Assembly: GCA_013399855.1 (NCBI GenBank)
Contig: VXAY01007404.1
Coordinates: 378,931 to 442,930, forward strand
Source of the DNA: Oxyruncus cristatus
Lineage: Eukaryota; Chordata; Aves; Passeriformes; Cotingidae
Direction: 5' to 3'
Length of the DNA stretch: 64,000 nucleotides
Both the position numbers and the translations under genes were made by a program. The notes under the pieces were generated by a model, which was not told where the DNA came from, searched no databases, and saw only the letters and a program-made list of their open reading frames with translations. Shown in pieces: positions 24,046-35,100 of the stretch. Position 1 is the stretch's first letter. The number at the start of each line of letters is the position of its first letter.

Positions 24046-24072
24046 AGTATAATCAGACTTTCTGATTATACT
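24046..24072. repeat. Perfect 12-bp stem-loop
   Basis: AGTATAATCAGA (24046-24057) and TCTGATTATACT (24061-24072) pair perfectly around a 3-nt loop (ctt). This is the longest perfect short hairpin I noticed in the window. Confidence 0.88.
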
Positions 24073-25404
24073 GCTAGTTTAGTATCCTACAATTTCTAGT
24101 TCTGATATAGAAGGGGAGTATAGTATTTTTAATTCTAAATTATAGCATTTATTACATGAAAGGGGAGCATTATAGAGTGATTAGGATGCAGACCCAATCT
24201 CTGTGAAAACTCAAGACAAATTTCTGAGGTGGTTTTTACTTTGATTTTATCTCAATATCTGTATTTCCTGTATTAACAAAGGAATAAAGATTTATAATTA
24301 GGTTCCTAATTAGAACCAAAATACATTGGAAGGTTAGGTCTCTAACTCTATGTTCACTGATGGAGTAATCTCTCTTAAGTGCAGGTAATCATTAGCATTT
24401 TGAGAAATTATTCAATCATCTCAATCAACTCCAGCGTTGACTCAGTTGAGTCTTTACTCAATTCAGCTTCAGTGTCAACACTGAGAGATTCATTCAGCCT
24501 TAATCAAAGAAGTCTTTACACTATGCAAAAACATAGCCTAGTATAAAAATTGCAGCACGATATTTTTTAAGGAGAGATGCAGAGAGTACAATTACCTCAA
24601 GAATTTACAGAAATAAGTTTTCTTAATGGAGCTAAAATACTCTATTATATAGTCAGAAAAAGGCTACCAAATATTTAGCGAGAGTTATGAAATTTAAACA
24701 ATCTTCTAAATATGCTTATTAATAATACAATGTATATTATTTGCCCATATCTTTACAATAGTTTACCTATAAATGTTTTATCAATAGATGTGTTTAATAT
24801 TATTTTATAATCAGCAATTAAACAAAACAATCAATTCCTAATAAAAGTCTACAGTATTTCATATTGAATTCTAATTATGCAGTTTAAATACTACTGCACT
24901 CTTTTATGAGACTGTAATTTTTTTCCAGAATGGATAAACCATAAGACCAAGAGATAAATAGGCCCACATAATAAAAGGATAAAAATTATTTCCTCATAAA
25001 ATAGCACAGAGGAATTAGTATCTCTACTACAGTGAGAGGTTGTATCCTTTAAAAAAGTAGGTCCCTGACAATGCTGGGTCCTTTTTTTCCTGTTCCGTAA
25101 TAAGATGACCTACATTTGTCCTGTCACAGCTTTGGTGGAAATGTTGGGCAGTTACCAGAACACTAAGCTCTGTATTCCTGTCTGAAAAAGAGAGCCTAAC
25201 AGCCTGAACACTTGATTAACTTCCTTATTCACTATTATCAATTAGTTTAATAACAGATATCATTCCTTTCAAACTTGAAAAAGTAGTACTACAGTTCAGG
25301 CATCCATAAATCACGCATTTGTTTTTCTTTAGGCTAGATAATAAACAAAACTAGTGCTGCTAACCACCTAGACAATTATTTTTAAACATTAGGATAATTT
25401 ATGT

Positions 25405-25485
25405 TAATAATATATATAACATATACATGTTATATACTATATATAGAACATATATATAGAACCAGAACATATAATATAATATATG
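25405..25485. repeat. AT-rich palindromic repeat
   Basis: TA-rich sequence containing TATATAACAT (25413-25422) paired with ATGTTATATA (25427-25436), then further gaacatatatata-type copies. It could extrude a cruciform. Confidence 0.8.
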
Positions 25486-27138
25486 TCCTGCTGCTGCAAT
25501 TAAAAAAAAAAGGAAAAAGTGTGGATAGCTTTAGGAAAAAAAAAAAAAGAGAGAAGAAAAACAACTAAACATCTAGTTTTCCAATGTGGTGTTTGCACTC
25601 TGAAGGATTGTGTGATTCAAGACATACGTCTGTATTTCCTTGTTTGATTGTTTCTGGTGGGACCTTTTATCATTCTCATTAAATAAATCATCTTATTTTC
25701 ACATATCTTTATCCTCTCATATCTTAGAAAGCACTGAAATATGAGTTTTGGTTGCATTCTGGCTTCTGTTCAAACAAAAAAGCATTACAAGATGCTGTAT
25801 GAGTAAATTAAAGATCATGGGGAAAAAATGCTTTGCCTTATGAGAGATTACCGGCTGTGATCATTCTGTATGTTTAGCTAGTTGAGATGTTCAAACAAGC
25901 AGAAATGTTTCTTAGATGCAAAGCTGTTTTCTAGCAGCAGTAAGGGAATGAATTTTTCAGGAAAACCTATGAAAAAGTTCTGATCACTAAAATCAGTTTG
26001 ACAGCTCCACTCCCATTAGCTGTATTCTAAAAGTGTCAGGAGTAAAATTCATATAAATAAGAAAGAGTTAGAGCTGTGTTTGCAATCCTAAGCTGACATT
26101 TTCTGAAGTTCATTACAGTAAATACTTCTGCATGACATTTGACCTTTTTGTTTTCTGTGATTAAAGGAGAAAATCATAGGTGATGTTATTGCTTTTAACC
26201 AGCTGGAACCTCAATCTTCAGAAAACTACTAAAATACTTGAATTTAGATCATGTTGGGTTCATATGAGCTTCACCTTGCTCTATGGTTGTTGGTATTTTT
26301 TATCTTTAAAAGTCTGCAGAATGCTTTGACCAGGTGTTTGAGCGTATCTGCAGATAGGTAACCCTCTTCAACAGGGTTCCTTATTCTGCTGTAAAGCATA
26401 CAGGAATCATACCTCTTCTGCACTGCTCTGAAAACTCTCCTACCCCTACTGCAGCTCTCAGGTTCCACAGGAGTTGCATGGAAAATCAATGGATGTTTAT
26501 AACCAAATTAAAACCAATGAAAAGCCCACAGAGAATCCATTGTGCTGTTATTACAGCAGTGAATTATATTTCTGAATCAACATGATTAAACTTTGAACAG
26601 ATAAAACCAGAACTGTTCATTCTATGAAACTTTTCAGTGTTTGGAAATGTATGGGCTACTAAAAATGTATTTAATTACTTTTATACATTACTGTCATGAG
26701 TGAGAGAATGATTATTCCGAATAACAGCCTGTGTAAACTGTTTGTAAGTTTGTAAGCAAGACAGCAGGACTTTCTTTTTGAATGTTGCCCAGAATTGCAA
26801 GTTTGCTTCAGTTTGTGTACAACACAGAAGGAGATAACTTTTAATGGGGTAAATGTTTCTAGTTTGAACTAGCTTAAATATATCTCAACATTCTTAGATG
26901 CTCAAAATATCACTTGAGTATAATGCATATTCCTAATACAGGGCAAGTAAGGAGGTAGCTTACATGTAGTTAGCTACTGAAGTTCTAGTCTTTCTATATA
27001 ATTTTTCTTTCATAAATAAAAGACCTGGATTTTTTAGACCATGACACACTATCTTTCCCATCCAATGCCTACAAAACTCTTTCAATAATTTAGGACTTTC
27101 ATATATATTTATAAATGCTCGTATTTGTTATAAAAATG

Positions 27139-27195
27139 TTTTTTTGGGGGGAGGTGGGAAGTGGTTGTATTGGTTTGGTTTGGTTTGGGGTTTTT
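27139..27195. repeat. (GGTTT)n-like low-complexity tract
   Basis: T8 G6, then ggtgggaagtggttg, then four GGTTT units ending in GGGG. Confidence 0.85.
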
Positions 27196-28694
27196 ACTGT
27201 AGAGTTACTTAAAACCAGCATTTTGGAAATCTAAGGAAAATCTGCTACATCTGAGACAATGCAGAAGAGGAAAGAGAAAAAAGAATATTTTCATCTCCAC
27301 TGTTTCCTTTCTTTTTTTTTTTCAGTTGAAATTCCAAGAAATCATTATTTTAAAATACATTTTACAGATTGAAGTTCAAAATCCATAAAGCACTTGTACC
27401 CCATGAAGCTTATTTCTGTTTTTACAAGATTAGAAATCTGAGCTGGAACATTGTTGTTTCACGAAATGTCAGTAGTGTCACGATTCAAGAATCAACTGAG
27501 CACTATGCAAAAATTCCTTTATAACTCAAAGATCATGGGTAAAGAATGGGGGAGTAGAGTAAAATAAAATGAAGGCATGATATATGACTTTTCTTACACT
27601 GTCAAATAAAAAAATATGATAATCCCTTCCATTTAAGTACTTGTTTCGTTGTCCACCTTCATCTGCCAAACTTCACATATTTCTCTGTTAACTCATAGCA
27701 GAATTGTTGCTCACATCATTGTCAATCCATGAACAGCTATGGAAATCTGTTCACTTAAGACATGTTTAAAGTTATTCAAAGGATTTATCCAGATGATATA
27801 ATTTACTTCTGTAGGGTACATGAATAAGTATTTTCTTCATCTTTCCTTCTCATGAATCTTAAGAATATGTACAGAGTCAGGATTGCTTACAATATTTTCT
27901 AAACAAAAGGGAAAGTTTAGAAGAGAGTTGTTATTTCATTTTTAAGCAAGAATAAGTTGACTACATATATTTTTTATATATTTTCTAGTTTCAACAAAAA
28001 TAAATAAAGGCTTAGAACAACAAAAACATCCAGGTTTCCCTTTTTAATACCAAATACTGCAAAAACCTTCAAAATGCTTCCTTTATAATTGTAATGCTGA
28101 CTGAATTCAGTCTGTTCTAGACAGAAGACATAGATGCAGTGTAGTTCAATGCTGTAAATGGTGTATCACTGGAAGAGAAAAACTCTTGGAATCAAACACA
28201 AATATAAAATTCAGACTAGAAAATATTTTGAGGTATTTTGAACTTCCAGAATTTAGGAAAAAATAGTCATTGTTTAAAGGGGCATTACATTAGTAATTTA
28301 ATAGCTACTATAGAACATAAAGCCCCCCTTGATTATAACAAGATTATACTTTTAAACCTAACTTGAGGCTATTTAAGATTAAACTTCATCCTACTGGATT
28401 AAGAATTGAACTTTAAATTACAAACTAATGATTGTTGGGTGTATATGTTTATAGTTTAATTATATTTCTGATATGAAACTGGGATACGAAAGTGGGAATC
28501 CAAGCAGAACTTATTACGGTATTTTCCAAGAAACCTTTATAAAATAATTCTAATGAAATCACACCTAACCTTGGCTAAGAAGGGAATTTGAACCACGAGT
28601 ACAATTAGATATACAGTCTGAATGATAACACTTTTTATCTCTTTATTTCAGAGGCTATATTTCTGTTCTACAGCCTTAAATCCAAGAAATTAAC

Positions 28695-28750
28695 AAAAAA
28701 AACCCCTAAAACAAAACCAAACCAAACAAAACAAAAAGTAAAAAAACCCA
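28695..28750. repeat. A/C-rich low-complexity tract
   Basis: A-runs with CC or CCCC interruptions (aaaccaaaccaaacaaaac). Confidence 0.85.
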
Positions 28751-29009
28751 GTAAACTTAAAAATCACAGAATTTTTTATAAGTTTAAGAAGATCAAGTTA
28801 AAAAAATAAACTTCTGAATTGTGTATGGGATGAAGCAACTTCTCAGTGAGTGGCATATGAACTGTTCTCATGGCTGAAGAGTGAACTGGGTTCAAAGCTT
28901 AGTCTGCCACAGTTTCATATACACATGAATGATCCTGTTTTTATCCTTGCACCACTCAACCTATTTTATTTCCTTCCAGCTGTGTGGGCTTCAGATCGTA
29001 TTTATCATC

Positions 29010-29145
29010 TTTAATATATGATGCAATATAAATATACTGTAGTAATATTATATATTGCAGTAATAAATAAATAATAAACCTATATATTGTATATATTGCA
29101 ATAAATAAATATAGTAATAACTATATATTATATAGATATGATATG
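29010..29145. repeat. AT-rich degenerate tandem repeat
   Basis: Degenerate copies built from tatatattgca(g)taataaataaata, seen near 29050-29075 and 29086-29115, within a run of almost pure A/T. Confidence 0.75.
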
Positions 29146-29651
29146 TATAGAGCATTCATGTCCCAATAGAAATTTTATTTCAGAAATCTTGCAATTTGTG
29201 TGCTTGTACCACTTACTGTATAATCTTTTGTGTCATGGTTTTCTAGAGAAAACCTATTTTTCCTTATAAATGTATAAGGCAAGTAAAGTTAGCTAGAGGT
29301 TTTTCTGTTCTGCAATTTTATTGGTGTCAATGACATTGACAAGCTACATTGCATCAGGCTTGAGATTGAAAGTGTATCCAATGTTTTATAAGCAAATCAT
29401 TTAAAGTGAATAATAGTGAAATCACAGTTCTCCTAGTTTCCCTAGGGTTTCAATTTTCCACTGTTTGTGCAAGAATTATGAACTAAATATACATTTTCTT
29501 GAACTTTTATATCTAAACTCAGTGACTTTCTTTAAATGTTTAACACTGTCAAACTCCTAATTTCAATTCCATATAAGCAAAAAAGGAAGTTTTAACCAAA
29601 AACTATAGGTATCCTGACAAAAGAAACAATACAAGTTTTACAAAAAAACCT

Positions 29652-29679
29652 TGATTGTATATGATTGATTGTATATGAT
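29652..29679. repeat. 14-bp tandem duplication
   Basis: tgattgtatatgat twice in a row with no mismatch. Confidence 0.85.
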
Positions 29680-31623
29680 ATGTACAATATATCATTGTAT
29701 ACTTTCCAGCACTGTTTTATTTTAAAATGTCATTCCAGCAAAAATACATGGATTTCAGAGGAAAACGAAAAAGAAAAGGAAATATTTTTTTTGGTCATTG
29801 TGACATAACCATTCAGAAATTTTTATTCAAATTATTTGGATTTAGATTCACTGTGAAGGAGTAACAGGTTTTAGTAACAGGATTTTATGTGTGCAATTAT
29901 CCCTTGATTTTGAACCACACACTAGGCAAGTATAAACTTGAGCTTTGCATATTAAAATGCATATGTCTATAGAAATTCAATCTTGAAATTGATTAAGAAA
30001 GGTATGTGCAATTATACATAACTAAATAATACACATTCAAATATATGAACACTGATGTTGCTTTAGAGGAAGAAAAATTAAATAATTTAAATAATTAAAG
30101 CCTGAAAAATGCATGATTTGTTAATGCACGGAAGAAATAAGAAACAATTTATTCTTACTCAAAATTCTGAAAATACTATTTTACTTGACAAGACACTGTC
30201 AATCTAAAATGTAGCTATTGAAAAAATATATATAAAAGGAATTCAAGTATTGTGTATGGTAGTTAATCTTTCCTTCACTTCTTGTGATTTTAGAGTGATG
30301 ATTTCCAACTAACACAGTATTCCTGCCTATACCAAAGAAACGGGGGAGTCTGTGTAGCAGACATTACACAAGAAACTAAAACTGACTGTAGATAAAGTGC
30401 TATGAAATGCATATAGTAAACACACCGAAAGAAATTAGATTATCCTCCCATCACCTTTCTTTATAGAAATATTGCCTGTTTCTTGTAAGTTATAACAAGA
30501 GCGAGCACAATGTTTTCAAACAGAAGTAATTTTTGAGATGATAGTGTTCCTTAAGACACTGATCTATTTGATTATATTATCTAACCCAGAAAAGCAATCT
30601 GCCACTGCTTCAGAATTGCAGATGAAAAATAGCAACGCTAGAAAATAAGAATGGACTCTGGAATAATAATAATAAAAATCAAAACCAAAACACAACCTAT
30701 TTTTCTAAGCAGGGAAATCCACAGGAGGCCACAAAATCTGCTTTGCAGCACAGAAAACACATAATACTCCACTTCTTCCTCCTAAACACGGAAATCAAAT
30801 ACAATCGAAGAAATAATCAACTTGTTTTTCTTTCACAAAGAGAACCAGCAGGAACTAAACAAAAAATATTGTAAAGCAGTTTTTGGGGGTTTTTTTTTGC
30901 TTGAAGATGTTTTAGTATATTTTTAAAAAAGTGCAGATGAAAAAGTACTATTAGACAAGCAATTCATAAAAGTCAAAAAACAATGCTTTCTTTCAAGCCT
31001 TTAATTTCCAGAACCAGACTCTATCTGTCTGTGAAACCACAATTACTTGTACAGAAGATCAGAATTGTAAGTTCTTTTGCTGGAAATGATGTCAGCCCCA
31101 TTTGCTGTCATGAAACAGAATGACCAGAAAATAAGGTCATCCAGAACTGAAAACAAGTTTGTTTTCTTCCCTACTTCATTGTTGACTCTTAGGTGCGGAA
31201 CCAATGTGTGAGCAATGCTAGAAAAATGAGACATTTGCCATTTAGCAAGCAAAAACACAGCTAAACCAAAAAAAAAAACCAAACAAACAGTAATGTGGAA
31301 ATCTTTCTACAAATATGGGAAAATATTAATAGTACAAGCTACTGTGAGACAATTACACTTCTTAATGACTTCTAACACATGGAACTGGTGCAGGGGTGTG
31401 TGGATACATGAGGTGACAATACTTGTAAACTGCAAGGAGATAAAATTAGAGTAAACAGAATACTATTTTTGCAAGATAATCTATGCTACAAGAGTTTGAG
31501 AATTGAGGTCAAAAACCTCATTCTCAAACAGAGCAGATATCTTCAGCTATGCACCCAGCCTAATTTATAATAGAATCAGAAAAAAAAAAAAGTTGAAGAA
31601 AATTTATCTTCATGTGGGGATGT

Positions 31624-31834
31624 TCATAGAGTCATAAAATTGTAAAATCATGGGGTTGGAAAGGACCTCTGAGATCATCAAGTCCAACCCTTTATCCAAC
31701 ACCACCGTGGTTACTAGACCATGGCACTAAGTGCCACATCCACTCTCATCTTCAAGATGTCTCGGGACAGAGAATCTACCACTTCCATGGGCAGCCCATT
31801 CCAATACCTGATTACCCTCTCCATAAAGAATTGT
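31624..31834 (-). mobile_element. CR1 LINE 3' end, cut by assembly gap
   Basis: The plus strand reads as the reverse complement of a CR1 tail. It starts at the octamer-like end (tcatagagtcataaaattg), followed by ggggttggaaaggacctctg, agatcatcaagtccaaccct and cgtggttactagaccatggc. It then enters the last codons of ORF2 (reverse complement of the [12 protein letters not shown] and HWNGL-like segments). It ends at the N-run at 31835, so its true 5' extent is unknown. It is of the same type as the plus-strand copy at 14674-15369. Confidence 0.92.
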
Positions 31835-31858
31835 NNNNNNNNNNNNNNNNNNNNNNNN
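31835..31858. other. Assembly gap
   Basis: 24 N between a CR1 and an AT microsatellite. An (AT)n run and the missing CR1 sequence probably both lie in it. Confidence 0.97.
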
Positions 31859-31890
<32 letters not shown>

Positions 31891-31896
31891 ATATAA
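31859..31896. repeat. (AT)13 microsatellite with (GT) end
   Basis: 26 bases of AT directly after the gap, then gtgtgtatataat. The array may extend into the gap. Confidence 0.92.
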
Positions 31897-32132
31897 TTAA
31901 AATAGAAGGGATAAGTTCTATTTTGTGCTCTTTCTTATCCTTTTATAATTTAGGGAAGTCATTCAATTCTTCTAAACCTCTAAAATGAAGGACTTTTATT
32001 TATGTTACTCATGAATGTTCTCCAGCAGGGAGACAGATTACGAGAGGACTAGGCAGTGTCACAGGTAGATAGCTTAGGGATTAACTGTACTTCTTCATCT
32101 AGACTTGAAGAATTTCGCATTAACTGTGTAAA

Positions 32133-32168
32133 ATAACCACAGTGCTACTGTGGTTATACAGTGTGGTT
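32133..32168. promoter_or_regulatory. Dyad with three RUNX-type motifs
   Basis: ATAACCACAG (32133-32142) and CTGTGGTTAT (32148-32157) form a perfect 10-bp inverted repeat around a 5-nt loop. Each arm contains the RUNX consensus TGTGGTT. A third copy, TGTGGTTAT, follows at 32162-32170. Three consensus sites in under 40 bases of AT-rich DNA is unusual, but binding has to be shown. Confidence 0.3.
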
Positions 32169-35100
32169 ATGCTACACTTTTGGTTTATGACCATCTTTTT
32201 AAGCACATTTATTCAGTTCTGTGAAATCAATATAAATGATTGGGGTGTCTAGGCAGTCTAACAGCATTATTTATATACTATAGCAACAGCTGGGAACTAA
32301 GCTATCTTGCTTGATATATCTCTGATTTCTACTGCTCGAGTGGTGACTAATAACCAGGATTAGTGAAGTTGCCAATGCATTGACATTAAACAAGGGAAAA
32401 GACTAAAGGAAGGGGAAAGGTATACAACAAAACAAAGTTAAATTAAAAAAAAATGTGTTCTTGTAGGAAAACCAGAGTATAGCGCAATATGTTGTAACTA
32501 CTCTCTCCGAACATTCCTATTCCATGAAAAATATTTACAACCTTGGAATCATGCTGCTTTCACCTTCATTAGGGAACTCTGCAAAGTTTTTATACACATG
32601 AGCATTTAATTTTTTTTTTCAGTTTATGGCAAGAAAGATTTCATCATAGCAGCTTTTTATCATTGCTTGAAAAGATGTGTCTGTGATCAAATGTGTTACA
32701 AAATGAGGAAACCTAGACATAAAAACTGGTGAAATTCCAAAGCAGTCTAAAAAATATTGCTTAGCTCTGTCAGTGATTTATCACTGGTTTCCACCCTTTG
32801 AATTTACAGGGAATAAGATAATCTAATACAAAATAAACTTCCAACAAGTAAAAATCCCCTAAATGAGAAATCAAGAAGAAAAATTACTAGAATGAAAACT
32901 TTAGGTTGGAATGAATACTTTACAGTGATCATGTTTTTAGGTCTTTCAGAAGCTTTTCAAATTAGTAAGATGTTATTTTGTGAAGAATACATTAATACAT
33001 GTAGTATAGGGAATTAGGAAGGTCTAGAGATTTTTTCTATTTATTATTAGTCTCAAGGATTAGCGTGAGCAAACCTAGCAAAGATGCAGCAAAAAACTCA
33101 GAATGTTCAGGGTGACTGACAGGTGTCTGGACAAGTATGAACTTCGAATCTTAATATCTGCTTTTTCTAGCAGCTTCACCACGCTTCATATGCAGACAAG
33201 AAACCTACTGCCCTTTTAATACGACATTAAATATCACAGGAAGCAACTTGGCATTTTGTGAGTTCTCTTCATGTCCTTCCTGGATGTTTGGTAACGGACT
33301 GAAATCCTCATGCCAACAGCAGTAGGGGAACTTGGTGCTCTCCAGATCTCAATCCAGGGATTTTTGCATTTATTTATGCAGTGTTTGAAACAATGAATGT
33401 GCAGAGTCTGGGGGAGATACTATGAAAAACTGATGTCTTCTGAGAACTTCGGGCATCAAACTGTTATCTGTATGATGAGGAAAAGTTAAAAAAGTAGAAA
33501 AAAAAAGGTAGAAGTTTAAAACATGTGAAGAACAAGCATGTAAAAGACTTTTTTTGAAGTTTAACTGTTAACTGAAAGCATGGTGTTTTATAGAATTAGG
33601 GCAAAGAAGATTCTCACAATTTTGTTCTAAATTTAACACTTTCCTTAGGTAGTAAAGTATCCTACTCAAGCTGTAGATTTTATTAAAATTAAAAGTTATA
33701 TATTCCTTTCTGAAAGCTAGCCTCTTTAATTGTTTTGGAAGACCAGTCTTGAAGTATTTTTGGACTAAGATTCTTGTATCTATTTGTGCCAGAGTAATAC
33801 ATCTATCTTGACATATCCTGAGATGTGGGCTGAGAGGAGCAGCACATATTCCTTCTAAGTAATACACAGGCTACAGATTTGTGTGGTTATGTGCGTGTGT
33901 CTGTGTGTTTTGCTCAGTATATCCAGAAAGTTAACTGAGTGTTGAAGTGTTAGTTATTTAGCATGCAAAAATCTAAACTGAAAGTGTTGCAGTAATGAAT
34001 TCTCAGAGATATCGAGGAATTAAGTCACAATCCTCACTGTCCTGACCACTAATTCCATTATCATGGCTATGAAATACAGTAAAATTTTCTGTGTTCAAAA
34101 ACCAATAGTATTTGCCTACTTTAATCTGGACAAACCAGAATTGTTAGCTCTCACATTGAAATTTCTTTGATTTTTTTTCTAGGGGAAAATTTCCATGTTC
34201 AGTCTGAACATGCTACTCTGAAAAATAACTGTGCATAGTAAAAACCCTCAGAAATTTACAGATTATGCATTTATTAAATCTGAGTAAAATGAAATTGGTC
34301 GTTAATCTTCCCCCCCTTTTTTTTTCTGCAATATTGGCTGATGTACAGTTAGAGTTTAAAATGGCTTTTTATACTTAGGATAAAGTAGGAAGAAGGAAAA
34401 ATATGAAGAATTTGGTGCAAGAACTTACTGTGTAAGATGCACTGCAGTAATACTACCTTTAAATTTTAAGCATATGAGTAAACTTGCCTGTAGCAGTCAA
34501 ATAGCATAACCCATTAATCACTATAAAAAGAGCTTTTCATACGCAAGTTTTGAATAGACAGATGAAGATGTTGAGGAGGATTAACTATTTTATCATATTT
34601 GCTACTTCATGCATGCATTCATACATAATTACCGTTAATTTCTAAAATTATTTTAGTGATTAAAATAAATTAATATCAGAACTTCAAGAGGACCTGGGAA
34701 GATTTCTGTAGGTTTCCATGAATTTTAAGAGCCATCAGAGTGGTCCCTTGGTGAGAAAGGTGGAAAAAAGCAAACCAGAATCAGTGGGCCATAAGAAACA
34801 TAAGGTAGGACTTAGCAAGAAGCCCTTATTTTGCATCAGCATGGTGTAGCAGCAGCACCTGAGTCCCCTGGGATCTCTGAAGGTGAGATCGAATAAAGGC
34901 AGAACAAAGATCGGTGAGCTGTTAAATGCAAAGAAAAGACAGGAAAACTAGAGCCAAATACCTCAGAATAAAACCATAATTATTCTCAAGGCTATATCTA
35001 TGTCCAAGGCAGTGTCACCTGTGATAACTATTGGCTTCTCCTTAGTTTTAAAGCGGCTGTAGCTAAAGATCTTACATACAGTATGCTACATAAAATGGCA

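Larger units (their letters stand above)
17353..31623. other. Long AT-rich non-coding stretch
   Basis: About 14 kb without a recognisable gene or a clear transposon copy. It contains homopolymer/GT-rich tracts, TA microsatellites, AT palindromes and hairpins (listed separately), and one weak exon candidate at 18109. A GC-richer block at about 19130-19540 has no recognisable content. Confidence 0.6.

Noticed and set aside
24430..24460. AP-1-like tgactca followed by ttgagtc
   Set aside because: A single motif pair in AT-rich DNA with no other supporting signal.
26271..26489. 72-residue minus-strand frame with protein-like composition
   Set aside because: I recognise no family, and no splice sites or conservation can be shown. 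Left unannotated.
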